Positions 1 through 6,608 of a stretch of DNA of 64,000 nt are shown here, in pieces. Where the stretch lies: assembly GCA_023150935.1 (NCBI GenBank), contig JAKLJW010000020.1, forward strand, positions 1 to 64,000, read 5' to 3'. The first letter of the stretch is position 1; the number at the start of each line of letters is the position of its first letter. The position numbers and the translations under genes were made by a program. Source of the stretch: Candidatus Binatia bacterium. GTDB lineage: Bacteria; Desulfobacterota; Binatia; HRBIN30. The notes below the pieces were generated by a model. The model was not told the origin of the DNA. It saw nothing but the letters and a program-made list of their open reading frames with translations, and ran no database searches.

Positions 1-27
1 CGCCGAGCCCCGCGAAATCGGCTGACG

Positions 28-432
28 ATGGCGCACACGGAGCACCTGCCGATCTACAAGGGCGCGTACGATCTCTGTCTATGGCTGGAGCAGGCGGTGC
101 GGCACTTTTCGCGCTTTAATAAGTACGAGATTGGCGCGGAGTTACGGCAGGGCGCTCGTCGAGTGCTGACGCTGGTGGTGCGGGCGAACGCGCGCGTCAA
201 CAAGGAGCCGGTGCTGCTCGAGTTACGCGAGGAGCTGGAGGCGCTCAAAGTGTTGTTGCGACTCTGTCACGACACGAAGGCGTTTCCGAACGCCAACTCC
301 TTCGAGCACGGTATGCGCCTGGTTGTCGATCTCGCCAAGCAGAACGAAGGCTGGTTGAAGAGTCAGCGCCGGGGCCGTGGCCAGAATCGGCCCGCGATGC
401 TCAGCGAGCTAGCGGGGCCGAGCGTGCCATGA
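28..432 (+). CDS. avd: Avd-like four-helix accessory protein of a diversity-generating retroelement
   Basis: 134 aa, all-helical with charged amphipathic helices and no signal peptide. It resembles the small basic Avd/S23-type four-helix-bundle proteins that form pentamers and bind the reverse transcriptase in diversity-generating retroelements. I base the call on size, helical pattern and position just before an A-rich template repeat and an RT gene, the usual avd-TR-RT order. An in-frame stop at 23-25 suggests another gene ended just upstream, so the retroelement's target gene may lie before this window. The last ~20 residues are Arg/Gly/Pro-rich and probably disordered. Confidence 0.72.
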   Translation: MAHTEHLPIYKGAYDLCLWLEQAVRHFSRFNKYEIGAELRQGARRVLTLVVRANARVNKEPVLLELREELEALKVLLRLCHDTKAFPNANSFEHGMRLVVDLAKQNEGWLKSQRRGRGQNRPAMLSELAGPSVP

Positions 433-659
433 TCACGAGGTCCCGTTCCCACCGGAGGCCTCGGCCACGGGCTGCCCTCCGGTCGACGCCGACGCCCTGT
501 GGTGGGGCCGAGGCCCAGGGACGCCTTCCCCGGCTGCGGCCGGGCCAGACGTCCGGACATATCCTCCGACACTCGCGCAGCGACAGAGGGCCAGCCCTCC
601 GACTCGTCCACCGAAGCTCTGGCGGAGGTGGAAGCTCGCGCAGCGAGCGAAGGAGGGCA
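433..659. other. Non-coding spacer between avd and the template repeat
   Basis: About 230 GC-rich bases with no convincing gene in any frame. Short inverted repeats are visible, such as GCTCG/CGAGC near 636-650. In characterised retroelements the RNA spanning avd, TR and the start of RT is the template for mutagenic cDNA synthesis, so this stretch may be part of that structured RNA. This is inference. Confidence 0.4.
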
Positions 660-818
660 CAAGTGGAACGGGCGACTGTTTCGTCCAACTACTGGTCGTC
701 TACTACGTACCAGAACAATCCGAACAACGCGTGGAACGTGAACTTCAACAATGGGAACGTGAACGCGAACAATAAGTCCAACAACAACTATGTCCGTGCC
801 GTGCGCGGCGGATCGTGA
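660..818 (+). repeat. Template repeat (TR) of the diversity-generating retroelement
   Basis: An A-rich tract in GC-rich surroundings. Read in the frame ending at the TGA at 816-818 it contains 16 Asn codons (13 AAC, 3 AAT) between 687 and 791, in a scaffold beginning NYWSSTTY and ending YVRAVRGGS. This is the hallmark of a TR: AAC codons are the ones adenine mutagenesis can turn into many residues. The flanking words match the C-terminal lectin-fold (DUF1566/FGE-like) variable regions of known target proteins. It sits 42 bases before the RT start. The 3' part (about 795-830), which is GC-rich, would hold the initiation site for mutagenic homing. I see no matching variable repeat in this window. 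The exact 5' edge is uncertain. Confidence 0.85.
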
Positions 819-860
819 TCGCGGCCCCGGCGCTGCGGGCACGGATTTCTTTTCTTCCGC

Positions 861-2477
861 ATGCAACCCGACCCATACAGCTTCGCGACGCTCCACCGGC
901 ACTACCGCGCCTGCCGGCGCAACAAGCGCAACACGAGCAACGCCCTGCGCTTCGAACTGAACGCCGAGGCGGAGTTGTTCCGCTTGCAGGAGGAGCTGCG
1001 CTCGCACACCTACCGGCCCGGGCCGTCGATCTGCTTCGTGACCGGCGGGCCGAAGCCGCGGGAGGTGTTCGCGGCCGACTTTCGCGACCGCATCGTCCAT
1101 CACGTGCTGGTGGCGCAGCTCGAGCGCGTCTTCGAGCCGAAGTTCATCGCCGACTCGTTCGCGTGCCGCCGCGGCAAGGGAGTCCTCGCCGCCAGCGATC
1201 GGTTGATGACGTTTCTGCGCCGCATTACCGCCAACGGCCGCCGGCCTGCCCGGGCACTGAAGCTCGACGTGTCGAGCTTCTTCGCCTCTATTCACAAGGA
1301 GACCCTCTATCGAATCGTCTGCCGTTACGTGGCGGACCCGGAGATGCGCTGGCTCACCCGGGTCATCCTGTTCCACGACCCGACGACCGACTATCGCTTC
1401 AAGCCGGGCGGTGCCCGAGTTCCGGCGCCCTACAGTGGGAGGTATCCCATTCCCAAAGGGAAGAGCCTCTTCGGGGGTGGCAACGAACGCGGTCTGCCGA
1501 TCGGTAACCTGACGAGCCAGTTCTGGGCCAACGTCTATTTGAACCCACTCGATCAGTTCGTGAAGCGCGAGCTGAAGTGCCGGTACTATCTGCGCTACGT
1601 GGACGATCTGGTCCTGCTGCACGAGGACGCCGACTGGTTACGCGCGGCTGGGACGCGCATCGCGTCGTTTGTGGAGGAGACGCTGCTGCTGTCCTTGCGC
1701 GACGATGGTGCAGAGCCACGGCGGGTTAGCACGGGGGTGGAATTCGTCGGCTGGCGAACGTGGTGGACCCACAGACGGGTAAGGCGCCGGACCCTGCACA
1801 ACCTCGATGAGCATCTAGCCGGCTACCGGGCGCGTCTTGTGTGCCGGATGGGGGAATCGGGGGTGGCAACGATCCCGTTCCCTGCGGATGCGGATCGAGC
1901 GCGGTTCAAGGGTGACGCGGTACCGTTGGTACGGTTGCGGTCGACGCTGGCATCGTACGCGGGCCATCTGCGTCAAGGGGCGGCGTGGCGGCAGTGGGAG
2001 GCCGTCTGGGACCGCCACGAGTGGCTGGACGCTCTGTACGTGCGGCGGGGATGGACCGTCGCGGCACGCTGTCCGGCGGCGCGAAGAGCGGAGTCGTTTG
2101 CGCGGGCCTACGCGGCGCTGGCGCGAGCGATAGGTCCGGACGGCCTGGTGTTCGTGCAGGTGGGCCGGTACATAGAGTTTTTCGGGTCGCAACGCCTGGT
2201 GGCCCAGCGGGTGTTCGGATTGCGTCCCATACGAAGTCCGCGGGCCGGATACGCTCTGACGGCCGGATTCCCCATAGCGTTGCTGCGCCGTTTCGTGCTG
2301 CGCGCGCTGGCGGCGGGGTATGTCGTCGTGCAGGTCGCACAGACGAAGGGCGGGACCGAGAGCCCGGTGGGCCGCCGCGTGACCTGCATCTGGTATGGGG
2401 ACCGTGCGCCAATTCGGACACTCCGGCGGGGCGCGGGTACGCGCGCGCACGCCCCGTTTACGGGGCGACTCGGTTGA
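861..2477 (+). CDS. Diversity-generating retroelement reverse transcriptase with C-terminal MutS domain I-like extension
   Basis: 538 aa. The N-terminal ~320 residues are a reverse transcriptase. KLDVSSFF (134-141) is the motif with the first catalytic Asp. GLPIGNLTSQ (211-220) has the IGxxxSQ signature typical of this RT clade. RYVDDLVLL (245-253) is the catalytic YVDD box. It would copy the TR RNA with errors at adenines and deliver the cDNA to a variable repeat. Residues ~427-510 are unusual: they follow MutS domain I from its beta-strand (GLVFVQVG) through an aromatic-x-Glu motif (Y437-x-E439), an AGFP turn and an AAGYVVVQVAQ strand to an SPVGRRV segment. The C-terminal tail is Arg/Gly-rich. 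It lies immediately downstream of avd and TR. No clear ribosome-binding site precedes the ATG. The RT call is near certain; the MutS-I-like call is by eye. Confidence 0.93.
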   Translation: MQPDPYSFATLHRHYRACRRNKRNTSNALRFELNAEAELFRLQEELRSHTYRPGPSICFVTGGPKPREVFAADFRDRIVHHVLVAQLERVFEPKFIADSFACRRGKGVLAASDRLMTFLRRITANGRRPARALKLDVSSFFASIHKETLYRIVCRYVADPEMRWLTRVILFHDPTTDYRFKPGGARVPAPYSGRYPIPKGKSLFGGGNERGLPIGNLTSQFWANVYLNPLDQFVKRELKCRYYLRYVDDLVLLHEDADWLRAAGTRIASFVEETLLLSLRDDGAEPRRVSTGVEFVGWRTWWTHRRVRRRTLHNLDEHLAGYRARLVCRMGESGVATIPFPADADRARFKGDAVPLVRLRSTLASYAGHLRQGAAWRQWEAVWDRHEWLDALYVRRGWTVAARCPAARRAESFARAYAALARAIGPDGLVFVQVGRYIEFFGSQRLVAQRVFGLRPIRSPRAGYALTAGFPIALLRRFVLRALAAGYVVVQVAQTKGGTESPVGRRVTCIWYGDRAPIRTLRRGAGTRAHAPFTGRLG

Positions 2478-2498
2478 GCCCGGCGATTCATCGCCGGG
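2451..2498. repeat. Two-hairpin REP-like element overlapping the RT gene end
   Basis: Two adjacent hairpins, GCCCCGTTTACGGGGC (2451-2466) and CCCGGCGAT-TC-ATCGCCGGG (2479-2498), separated by 12 bases that contain the RT stop codon. A similarly arranged pair, in the opposite order, occurs at 3622-3672. They could act as a terminator for the retroelement RNA or be REP-type mobile hairpins. Confidence 0.5.
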
Positions 2499-2508
2499 TG
2501 CGGTAAGC

Positions 2509-2574
2509 GCGGCTCTCCCTCCCCATCCGGTTTCTTCGCGCAATCGGGTGGAACGTGCGCTCCGCGCGCGTTCC
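2509..2574. repeat. Interspersed repeat, copy 1, ending in GAACG hairpin
   Basis: About 66 bases closely matching 3422-3488, both containing TTTCTTCGCGCA and then GGGTGGAACGTGCGCTCC. The last part (2551-2573) forms a hairpin with 10-base arms GAACGTGCGC/GCGCGCGTTC, one G:T pair and a TCC loop. The stretch 2478-2707 holds no gene apart from these repeats. Confidence 0.55.
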
Positions 2575-2707
2575 CTCCAACGTAAGGAAGACGCCGGTCC
2601 TCGGCTCCGGTGCGCGCCGCTTCCCGGACACGGCCGGAGATGAAACGACGCGGCCGGCACATCGAGTGTGGCTTGCCCATACAGAGCGACCAACATACGA
2701 TGGCGGC

Positions 2708-2956
2708 GTGAAGACGACCCTCGACATTCAGGACGCTCTGCTGGATCGTGCCAGGCGGTACGCGAAAGAAGTGCGCCGCCCGCTGCGGGCGATCGTGGAG
2801 GACGGGTTGAGGCGCGTGCTCTCCGAACCTCCCGCGTCGCACGGTTACAGGCTGGTCGACGCCAGCGTCGGGGACCCGGACGGTACCGATCCTCTCGAGG
2901 CGCTTTCGTGGCACGACCTGCGTGAGGAGATCTACGGCGAGCCGACGATACGGTGA
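2708..2956 (+). CDS. VapB-type antitoxin
   Basis: 82 aa from a GTG at 2708. The ORF is open further upstream, but recognisable protein begins at VKTTLDIQDALLDRA, the start usual for short ribbon-helix-helix antitoxins (beta-strand, then two helices through about residue 38). It would dimerise, bind its own promoter and neutralise the PIN toxin with its C-terminal tail (HDLREEIYG). It overlaps the downstream toxin start by four bases (GTGA), so the two are translationally coupled. The leader holds hairpin repeats. Confidence 0.8.
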   Translation: MKTTLDIQDALLDRARRYAKEVRRPLRAIVEDGLRRVLSEPPASHGYRLVDASVGDPDGTDPLEALSWHDLREEIYGEPTIR

Positions 2957-3390
2957 TTGCTCTCGACACGAATATCCTGGTGTACGCCCATCGCCGGGAG
3001 TCGCGACATCACGGACGCGCGAGCGAGATCGTGCGCGGGCTTGCGGAGGGAGCGAGTCGCTGGGCGATTCCATGGCCCTGCGTTTACGAGTTCTTCAGCG
3101 TGGTGACCAACCCGCGGATCTGGAAGCAGGCCGCCAGCACGCCGGACCAGGCGTGGCGGCAGGTCGCCGTCTGGGCGGCGTCGCCGAGTGCGTTTCTGCT
3201 GGCCGAGACGGAGGACTTCGTGGCGATTATCGAGCGGTTCGCTCGGCGGCCCCGAGTGCGTGGACCGGTCGTCCATGATGCCCGCGTGGCAGCTCTATGC
3301 GTTGCCCACGGTGTGGAGGAACCGCTCACCGCGGACCGTGACTTCTCGCTTTTTCCCGAGCTCCCGACCCGCAACCCGTTGGCCATCTGA
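2953..3390 (+). CDS. VapC-type PIN-domain ribonuclease toxin
   Basis: 145 aa, GTG start. Acidic residues expected of a PIN nuclease are present: D5 in the opening LDTN motif, E46 in VYEFF, D109 in HDARVAAL, and D128/D130 in TADRDF near the end. It would cleave RNA with Mg2+ when released from the antitoxin. The length is normal for the family and the reading frame is intact, so the pair could be functional. It is followed by about 500 bases of repeats. Confidence 0.87.
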   Translation: MIALDTNILVYAHRRESRHHGRASEIVRGLAEGASRWAIPWPCVYEFFSVVTNPRIWKQAASTPDQAWRQVAVWAASPSAFLLAETEDFVAIIERFARRPRVRGPVVHDARVAALCVAHGVEEPLTADRDFSLFPELPTRNPLAI

Positions 3391-3464
3391 GCATGTCCCA
3401 CGGGTGTAGCGGACGTTACCGGGAGGCTCGCCCTCCGCATCCGATTTCTTCGCGCATCCGGGTG

Positions 3465-3561
3465 GAACGTGCGCTCCGCGCGCGTTCTGCCGCACGAGGT
3501 GGAACGCGATCTCCGCGCGCGTTCCTGCGGCAGTGGTGGAACGTGCGCTCCGCACGCGTTC
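3465..3561. repeat. Three GAACG-CGTTC hairpins at exact 37-base spacing
   Basis: Hairpins at 3465-3487, 3502-3524 and 3539-3561, each starting GAACG, ending CGTTC and preceded by GTG. Units are 37 bases, and the first two linkers contain TGCCGCA and TGCGGCA, themselves complementary. A single further copy is at 2551-2573. The linkers are 14 bases long, too short for CRISPR spacers. Confidence 0.65.
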
Positions 3562-3621
3562 GCCGGCCATGGCGCCGCCATAGCGCGGCCACAGCACGAC
3601 AACAGCACCCCGCAGCGGAAG

Positions 3622-3672
3622 CCCCGGGCATGAATGCCCCGGCGCAGTCGAGGCGCCCGGTGCACCGGGCGC
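3622..3672. repeat. Two-hairpin REP-like element, inverted copy
   Basis: CCGGGCAT-GA-ATGCCCCGG (3624-3642) and the perfect 20-base palindrome GCGCCCGGTGCACCGGGCGC (3653-3672), arranged like 2451-2498 but in opposite order. Confidence 0.5.
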
Positions 3673-3706
3673 GGGTACGCGGGCGCACACCCGCTCCTTC
3701 GGCCTT

Positions 3707-3745
3707 GGTATCGAGTCGAGTACGGACCGCAAGCATCGACGCCGA
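3707..3745 (+). repeat. 39-base dispersed repeat, copy 1
   Basis: Begins GGTATCGAGTCG and ends GCATCGACGCCGA. It matches 4618-4656 in direct orientation with four differences. Confidence 0.6.
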
Positions 3746-3773
3746 CGGCGCTGCGACCGGGGGTCGGCGGGTC

Positions 3774-3809
3774 GATACCGAAGGCGATACCGAAGGCGAT
3801 ACCGATACC
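3774..3809 (+). repeat. Tandem 12-mer GATACCGAAGGC array
   Basis: Two full units plus two GATACC half units. The reverse complement of the same pattern occurs at 4600-4623. Confidence 0.6.
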
Positions 3810-3894
3810 GACCCCGATTGGTTCAGGCTGAACGCTCAGCAGTAGCGGCGTGCTCCTCTCTCGCGTCCCCTGCAAGCTGATGTTCGGCTTGAGA

Positions 3895-4077
3895 TCATCC
3901 TGCTTTCCGCTTCGCCGTCGCGGAAGGGCGCCGTGGCTCAAACCGAACATACCTGCGGCCACTCTGCTCTTGCTGCCGGCGAAGATCGGCAGCGATCGCG
4001 CGCAGGTCGTAATTGAACCGCTCGGCATGCTCCTGTCGGATCTTGCGTACCTCTTCAACGATTGGATCTTTCCACAT
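3895..4077 (-). CDS. Small antitoxin-like protein next to a decayed PIN toxin
   Basis: 60 aa, opening MWKDPIVEEVRKIRQ, with a central amphipathic helix and a basic tail. Short proteins of this type (helix with the words VEEVR, NYDLRAI) commonly sit directly after PIN toxins as their antitoxins. Here the start codon lies three bases after the stop of the PIN remnant (4081-4418), so the two were one operon. The gene itself looks intact. Function is inferred from context. Confidence 0.55.
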   Translation of the reverse strand: MWKDPIVEEVRKIRQEHAERFNYDLRAIAADLRRQQEQSGRRYVRFEPRRPSATAKRKAG

Positions 4078-4080
4078 GAA

Positions 4081-4418
4081 CTACCCCTCGCTCAGCTCTT
4101 CAGGCGTACACAGCACCGCCGGCTCGTATCCTTGCTCGATACAGCCGTCGTCGATCGCGCGGCGCATCGCTGCATTTGCGATGTGCGCACAGTTCCACGT
4201 GAGAAGGTACTCGACGCCATTCGTCGTCCGGCTGTTTCGGGGTCGCCGGCCGCAGACTCGCGGAGGACGATCTCCGAGACGACGAGATGGTAGTCCTGGC
4301 GCCGCTGATCCCACCACTGGCGGGTGAGTTCCTGGTGGGCAGCAACCACGATATCCCGACTCGGTCGAGCCACTAGATAGCTTATCACGGTCGTCTCCAG
4401 GTAGACTTTCGGCTTCAC
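4081..4418 (-). pseudogene. PIN-domain toxin with internal deletion and frameshift
   Basis: From the GTG at 4418 one frame reads VKPKVYLETTVISYL and on to SEIVLRESAAGDPE, the first ~60 residues of a PIN toxin. A second frame then reads NGVEYLLTWNCAHIAN and ends CTPEELSEG at 4081, the usual C-terminus. The middle segment of about 50 residues expected to carry the later acidic residues is missing, and the halves are out of frame. The toxin is therefore dead while its antitoxin neighbour remains. Confidence 0.75.
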
Positions 4419-4599
4419 GATCGTGAGCGTAAACGCGGCGACTCCCCGGGTCAAACGCCGGTGCGCTCACGCTGAACGCCGAGACTCACCATCCGTCACC
4501 GGACCGGAACGCTGCCCGCCTGGCCGCTCGGCCCTGTGGTGCCGTTCTGGTGGAGCGTCTTGCTCGGCATTTCCCTGGCAGCGAGTTCCCCTCGGGGTC

Positions 4600-4656
4600 G
4601 GTATCGCCTTCGGTATCGGTATCGAGTCGGGTACGGACCGCGAGCATCGATGCCGA
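4600..4656. repeat. Dispersed repeats: inverted GATACCGAAGGC motif and 39-base repeat copy 2
   Basis: 4600-4623 is the reverse complement of the 12-mer array at 3774-3809. 4618-4656 is a direct copy of 3707-3745. The rest of 4419-4599 shows no gene. Confidence 0.55.
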
Positions 4657-4860
4657 GGGGGGCGACTGTCCGGGACGTGTGCGTTCGCGGCCGTGTCGAT
4701 GAACCCTATCGAGATCGCATTGCGACGCACGGCGGCGGACCTCGCGGCGCTTGGCCAGCGCTGGGCCGTCCCTGGCTGATTGGCCGTGGGCGCGCGTGCC
4801 GAGCCCCGAACGACGCGAGAGGTCGACGTCGCCATGGCGACGGACGCGCCGGCCGATGGC
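4652..4860 (+). pseudogene. Remnant of a small-protein/nucleotidyltransferase pair, copy 1
   Basis: 4652-4767 is about 90% identical to 6558-6673. It encodes the end of the small upstream protein (AEGGDCPG) and then, from the ATG at 4699, MNPIEIALRRTAADLAALGQ, the start of a nucleotidyltransferase. A frameshift near 4770 breaks it. The sense continues in another frame as AVGARAEPRTTREVDVAMATD, the strand with the catalytic-type VD motif of AbiEii/MNT-like nucleotidyltransferases. Similarity stops near 4855, shortly before the convergent RES gene. Confidence 0.62.
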
Positions 4861-4874
4861 CCGGCCGGGAATGG

Positions 4875-5558
4875 TCAGCCCTCGATCGTGATTTTCGGCG
4901 ACGGGGCTCCCCGCCAGGTGAACCGGTACGTGCGAGCGCGCCGGACGTTCGTTACCAGAGCCGGCCGGAAGCACGCGACGCAGGTGCCGCCCCGATGGCG
5001 GACGCTCGGATAGACCACCCCGAGGGAGGCCGCATCGAGCAGCCGGGTGGCCAACGCCTGCGACGCGACATAGCTGGTGGGATCAAGGCAGCCGCGCCAT
5101 GCGCGCCCGCGGCGCAGGTCGTGAACGCTGGCGCTGAAATCGGCAAGATAATCGTCGTAGGTGACCGTGTCCTCGAAGCGCCCGATCTCGGCCAGTTGCA
5201 CCGACTTGTGGAACCCAACTTCGGCTTGCGACGTGGCGAGCGCGAACGCGGCGTACCAGGCACCGCGCTCCGGACCGTTGAAGCGCCCGCCCAGCGGGTG
5301 CGCGTGACAGAAGGCGGCGTTGATGACCGCGGCGTGTGGCACGCCAAACACCAACTCCTCTACGCCGATGCCCGGCAGCAACTGGTGCTCGGCGAGGACG
5401 CGGTCGTTCGTGGCGGCGTCCAGCTCGACGATGGCTTGCAAGTGCGGGTCATCATCGGCGATCGCCGCGAGCACGCTCTCGCCACGCGGCGAGTGCTGCG
5501 ATGGTACGAGGCGGTGCGTATCGAGCTGGCGTAGGAGCGAGACCAGGGGCAGCGCCAT
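4875..5558 (-). CDS. RES-domain toxin (NAD-degrading family)
   Basis: 227 aa from the ATG at 5558, which overlaps the antitoxin stop by one base (TGATG). The open frame extends upstream but only inside the antitoxin gene. It has features of RES toxins: GRFNG with the conserved Arg, WYAAFALATSQAEVGFHK with conserved Tyr/Ser and AExxxH, and a C-terminal RTYRFTW strand. Family members act as NAD+ phosphorylases or hydrolases that stop growth by depleting NAD+. It is coupled to the upstream Xre/MbcA-type antitoxin, and length and frame look intact. Confidence 0.85.
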   Translation of the reverse strand: MALPLVSLLRQLDTHRLVPSQHSPRGESVLAAIADDDPHLQAIVELDAATNDRVLAEHQLLPGIGVEELVFGVPHAAVINAAFCHAHPLGGRFNGPERGAWYAAFALATSQAEVGFHKSVQLAEIGRFEDTVTYDDYLADFSASVHDLRRGRAWRGCLDPTSYVASQALATRLLDAASLGVVYPSVRHRGGTCVACFRPALVTNVRRARTYRFTWRGAPSPKITIEG

Positions 5559-5992
5559 CAACCCGCCCGGCGCGCGTCGAGCAGTCGGCGGACCGTCTGC
5601 ATGGCCGGCAGGCCGCCGCGCATCATGAAGAACAGCGGCGTCTTGCCGGCGAAGATCGGATTGGCATTTGGCAGGTGCACCCACTCATCGGCCAGACGCG
5701 GCGAGTGGAGGATGCGTAGCGCCTTGAAAATGCCGATGAGATACGAGATGCGGGTGAGCCGGTCGGTGTCGAGGACCCGTTCGGGGTGGCGCTTCATCTC
5801 GTAGAACGGCCCATTGCTGACGCCGCCGAGCAGCGCGCGTGCATCCTCGTCGCGTACCTTCCAGCGCTTCATGATGTTGAAGAAGGCCTTCAGGCCGGGC
5901 GCCGACAGCCGCGCCCGCTCACCGCGCGCAGCGAGGTCCGGCGGCGCCTCTGTCCGGTAGCTGGTGACGGGATACTGTAGTGGCCGCGGCAT
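5558..5992 (-). CDS. Xre/MbcA/ParS-type antitoxin of the RES toxin
   Basis: 144 aa. The central helix-turn-helix (about 35-75, FNIMKRWKVRDEDARALLGG) followed by the DUF2384-like C-terminal region (RLTRISYLIGIFKALRIL, then LADEWVHLPNANPIFAGKTP) is the standard layout of RES-cognate antitoxins. The NPIFAG-type loop that plugs the toxin active site is present. It lies first in the operon, as expected for an autoregulator. Confidence 0.86.
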   Translation of the reverse strand: MPRPLQYPVTSYRTEAPPDLAARGERARLSAPGLKAFFNIMKRWKVRDEDARALLGGVSNGPFYEMKRHPERVLDTDRLTRISYLIGIFKALRILHSPRLADEWVHLPNANPIFAGKTPLFFMMRGGLPAMQTVRRLLDARRAG

Positions 5993-6389
5993 CGCGAACT
6001 CCTGATCAGGAGCCTATTCTCTCCGGTAGTACCCGTCAAGGCTACGCGCGGAACAGGGCCAGGATGACGGCGGTCAGTCTGCCTCGGATATTTTCGACGG
6101 AGAGGTCAGGTGAGCGGATGAGATCGGGCGCGGTACCTGACTCCGCAGCGGGGTGCTGTTGCCGTTGGGCGGCGGGTGTGGCTGACGTCAATTACTTTCC
6201 GCCGGGGGCGACAATTGCACTTCCCCATCGCCGTTGGGTTGCAGGTTCTCGGTTTGCTGGGTTTCCGAGGTCTTTTTTCTGCTCTGTTCCTCCTTGCCGT
6301 TGGGGGAGTGCGTAGAGAGCGAAGCCACCGGAGCGGTCCCGCCGGGGCCCGTGCTGGCCGTTCCGGCTGGCGTGGAGTAAAGTCGGTAC
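5993..6389. other. Intergenic region with no gene seen
   Basis: About 400 bases. A minus-strand frame reads RSPDLSVENIRGRLTAVIL near 6045-6120 and could be the tail of a lost gene, but nothing continuous supports it. A local drop in GC near 6190-6300 hints at foreign or decayed DNA. Confidence 0.4.
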
Positions 6390-6608
6390 ATGGACGCGGC
6401 CGTTCGCCGGCGCATGGTCGAGCGCTTTCGGCTGACGCTGGACCTCTTCGAGTTTGGCGCGGCGATGCTGCGCCAGCGCTTGCGACGGACCCACCCGACA
6501 GCGTCCGAGGCCGAGATAGACGCCATGGTCACCGAGTGGTTGCACCGCCGTCCCGGGGCCGAGGGGGGCGACTGCCCGGGACGTGTGCGTTCGTGGCCGC
6601 GGCGATGA
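6390..6608 (+). CDS. Small conserved-looking protein once paired with a nucleotidyltransferase
   Basis: 72 aa: VRRRMVERFRLTLDLFEFGA, then LRRTHPTASEAEIDAMVTEWLHRRP. Its end overlaps the start of the nucleotidyltransferase remnant (ATG at 6605) by four bases. Such a tiny-helical-protein plus nucleotidyltransferase pairing is typical of toxin-antitoxin-like modules; I recognise the arrangement but not a named family. The reading frame is intact while its partner is destroyed. Confidence 0.6.
   Translation: MDAAVRRRMVERFRLTLDLFEFGAAMLRQRLRRTHPTASEAEIDAMVTEWLHRRPGAEGGDCPGRVRSWPRR

Larger units (their letters stand above)
3391..3894. other. Repeat-rich intergenic region
   Basis: No credible gene in about 500 bases. 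It contains a 66-base interspersed repeat leading into three hairpins at 37-base period (3465-3561), a two-hairpin element (3622-3672), a 39-base repeat (3707-3745) and a tandem 12-mer GATACCGAAGGC (3774-3809). Open frames here are Arg/Pro-rich translations of the repeats. Confidence 0.7.

Noticed and set aside
429..818. Real protein gene containing the template repeat
   Set aside because: The part before 660 is Arg/Pro-rich with no homology-like pattern. The good C-terminal text is what a template repeat encodes by nature, and template repeats normally need not be translated.
861..2477. Group II intron or retron reverse transcriptase
   Set aside because: No maturase/endonuclease domain or intron domain V, and no msr/msd. 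The Avd-like gene, A-rich TR and IGNLTSQ motif favour a diversity-generating retroelement.
3465..3561. CRISPR array
   Set aside because: Repeats of ~23 bases alternate with 14-base linkers that are themselves partly complementary; only three units and no cas genes.
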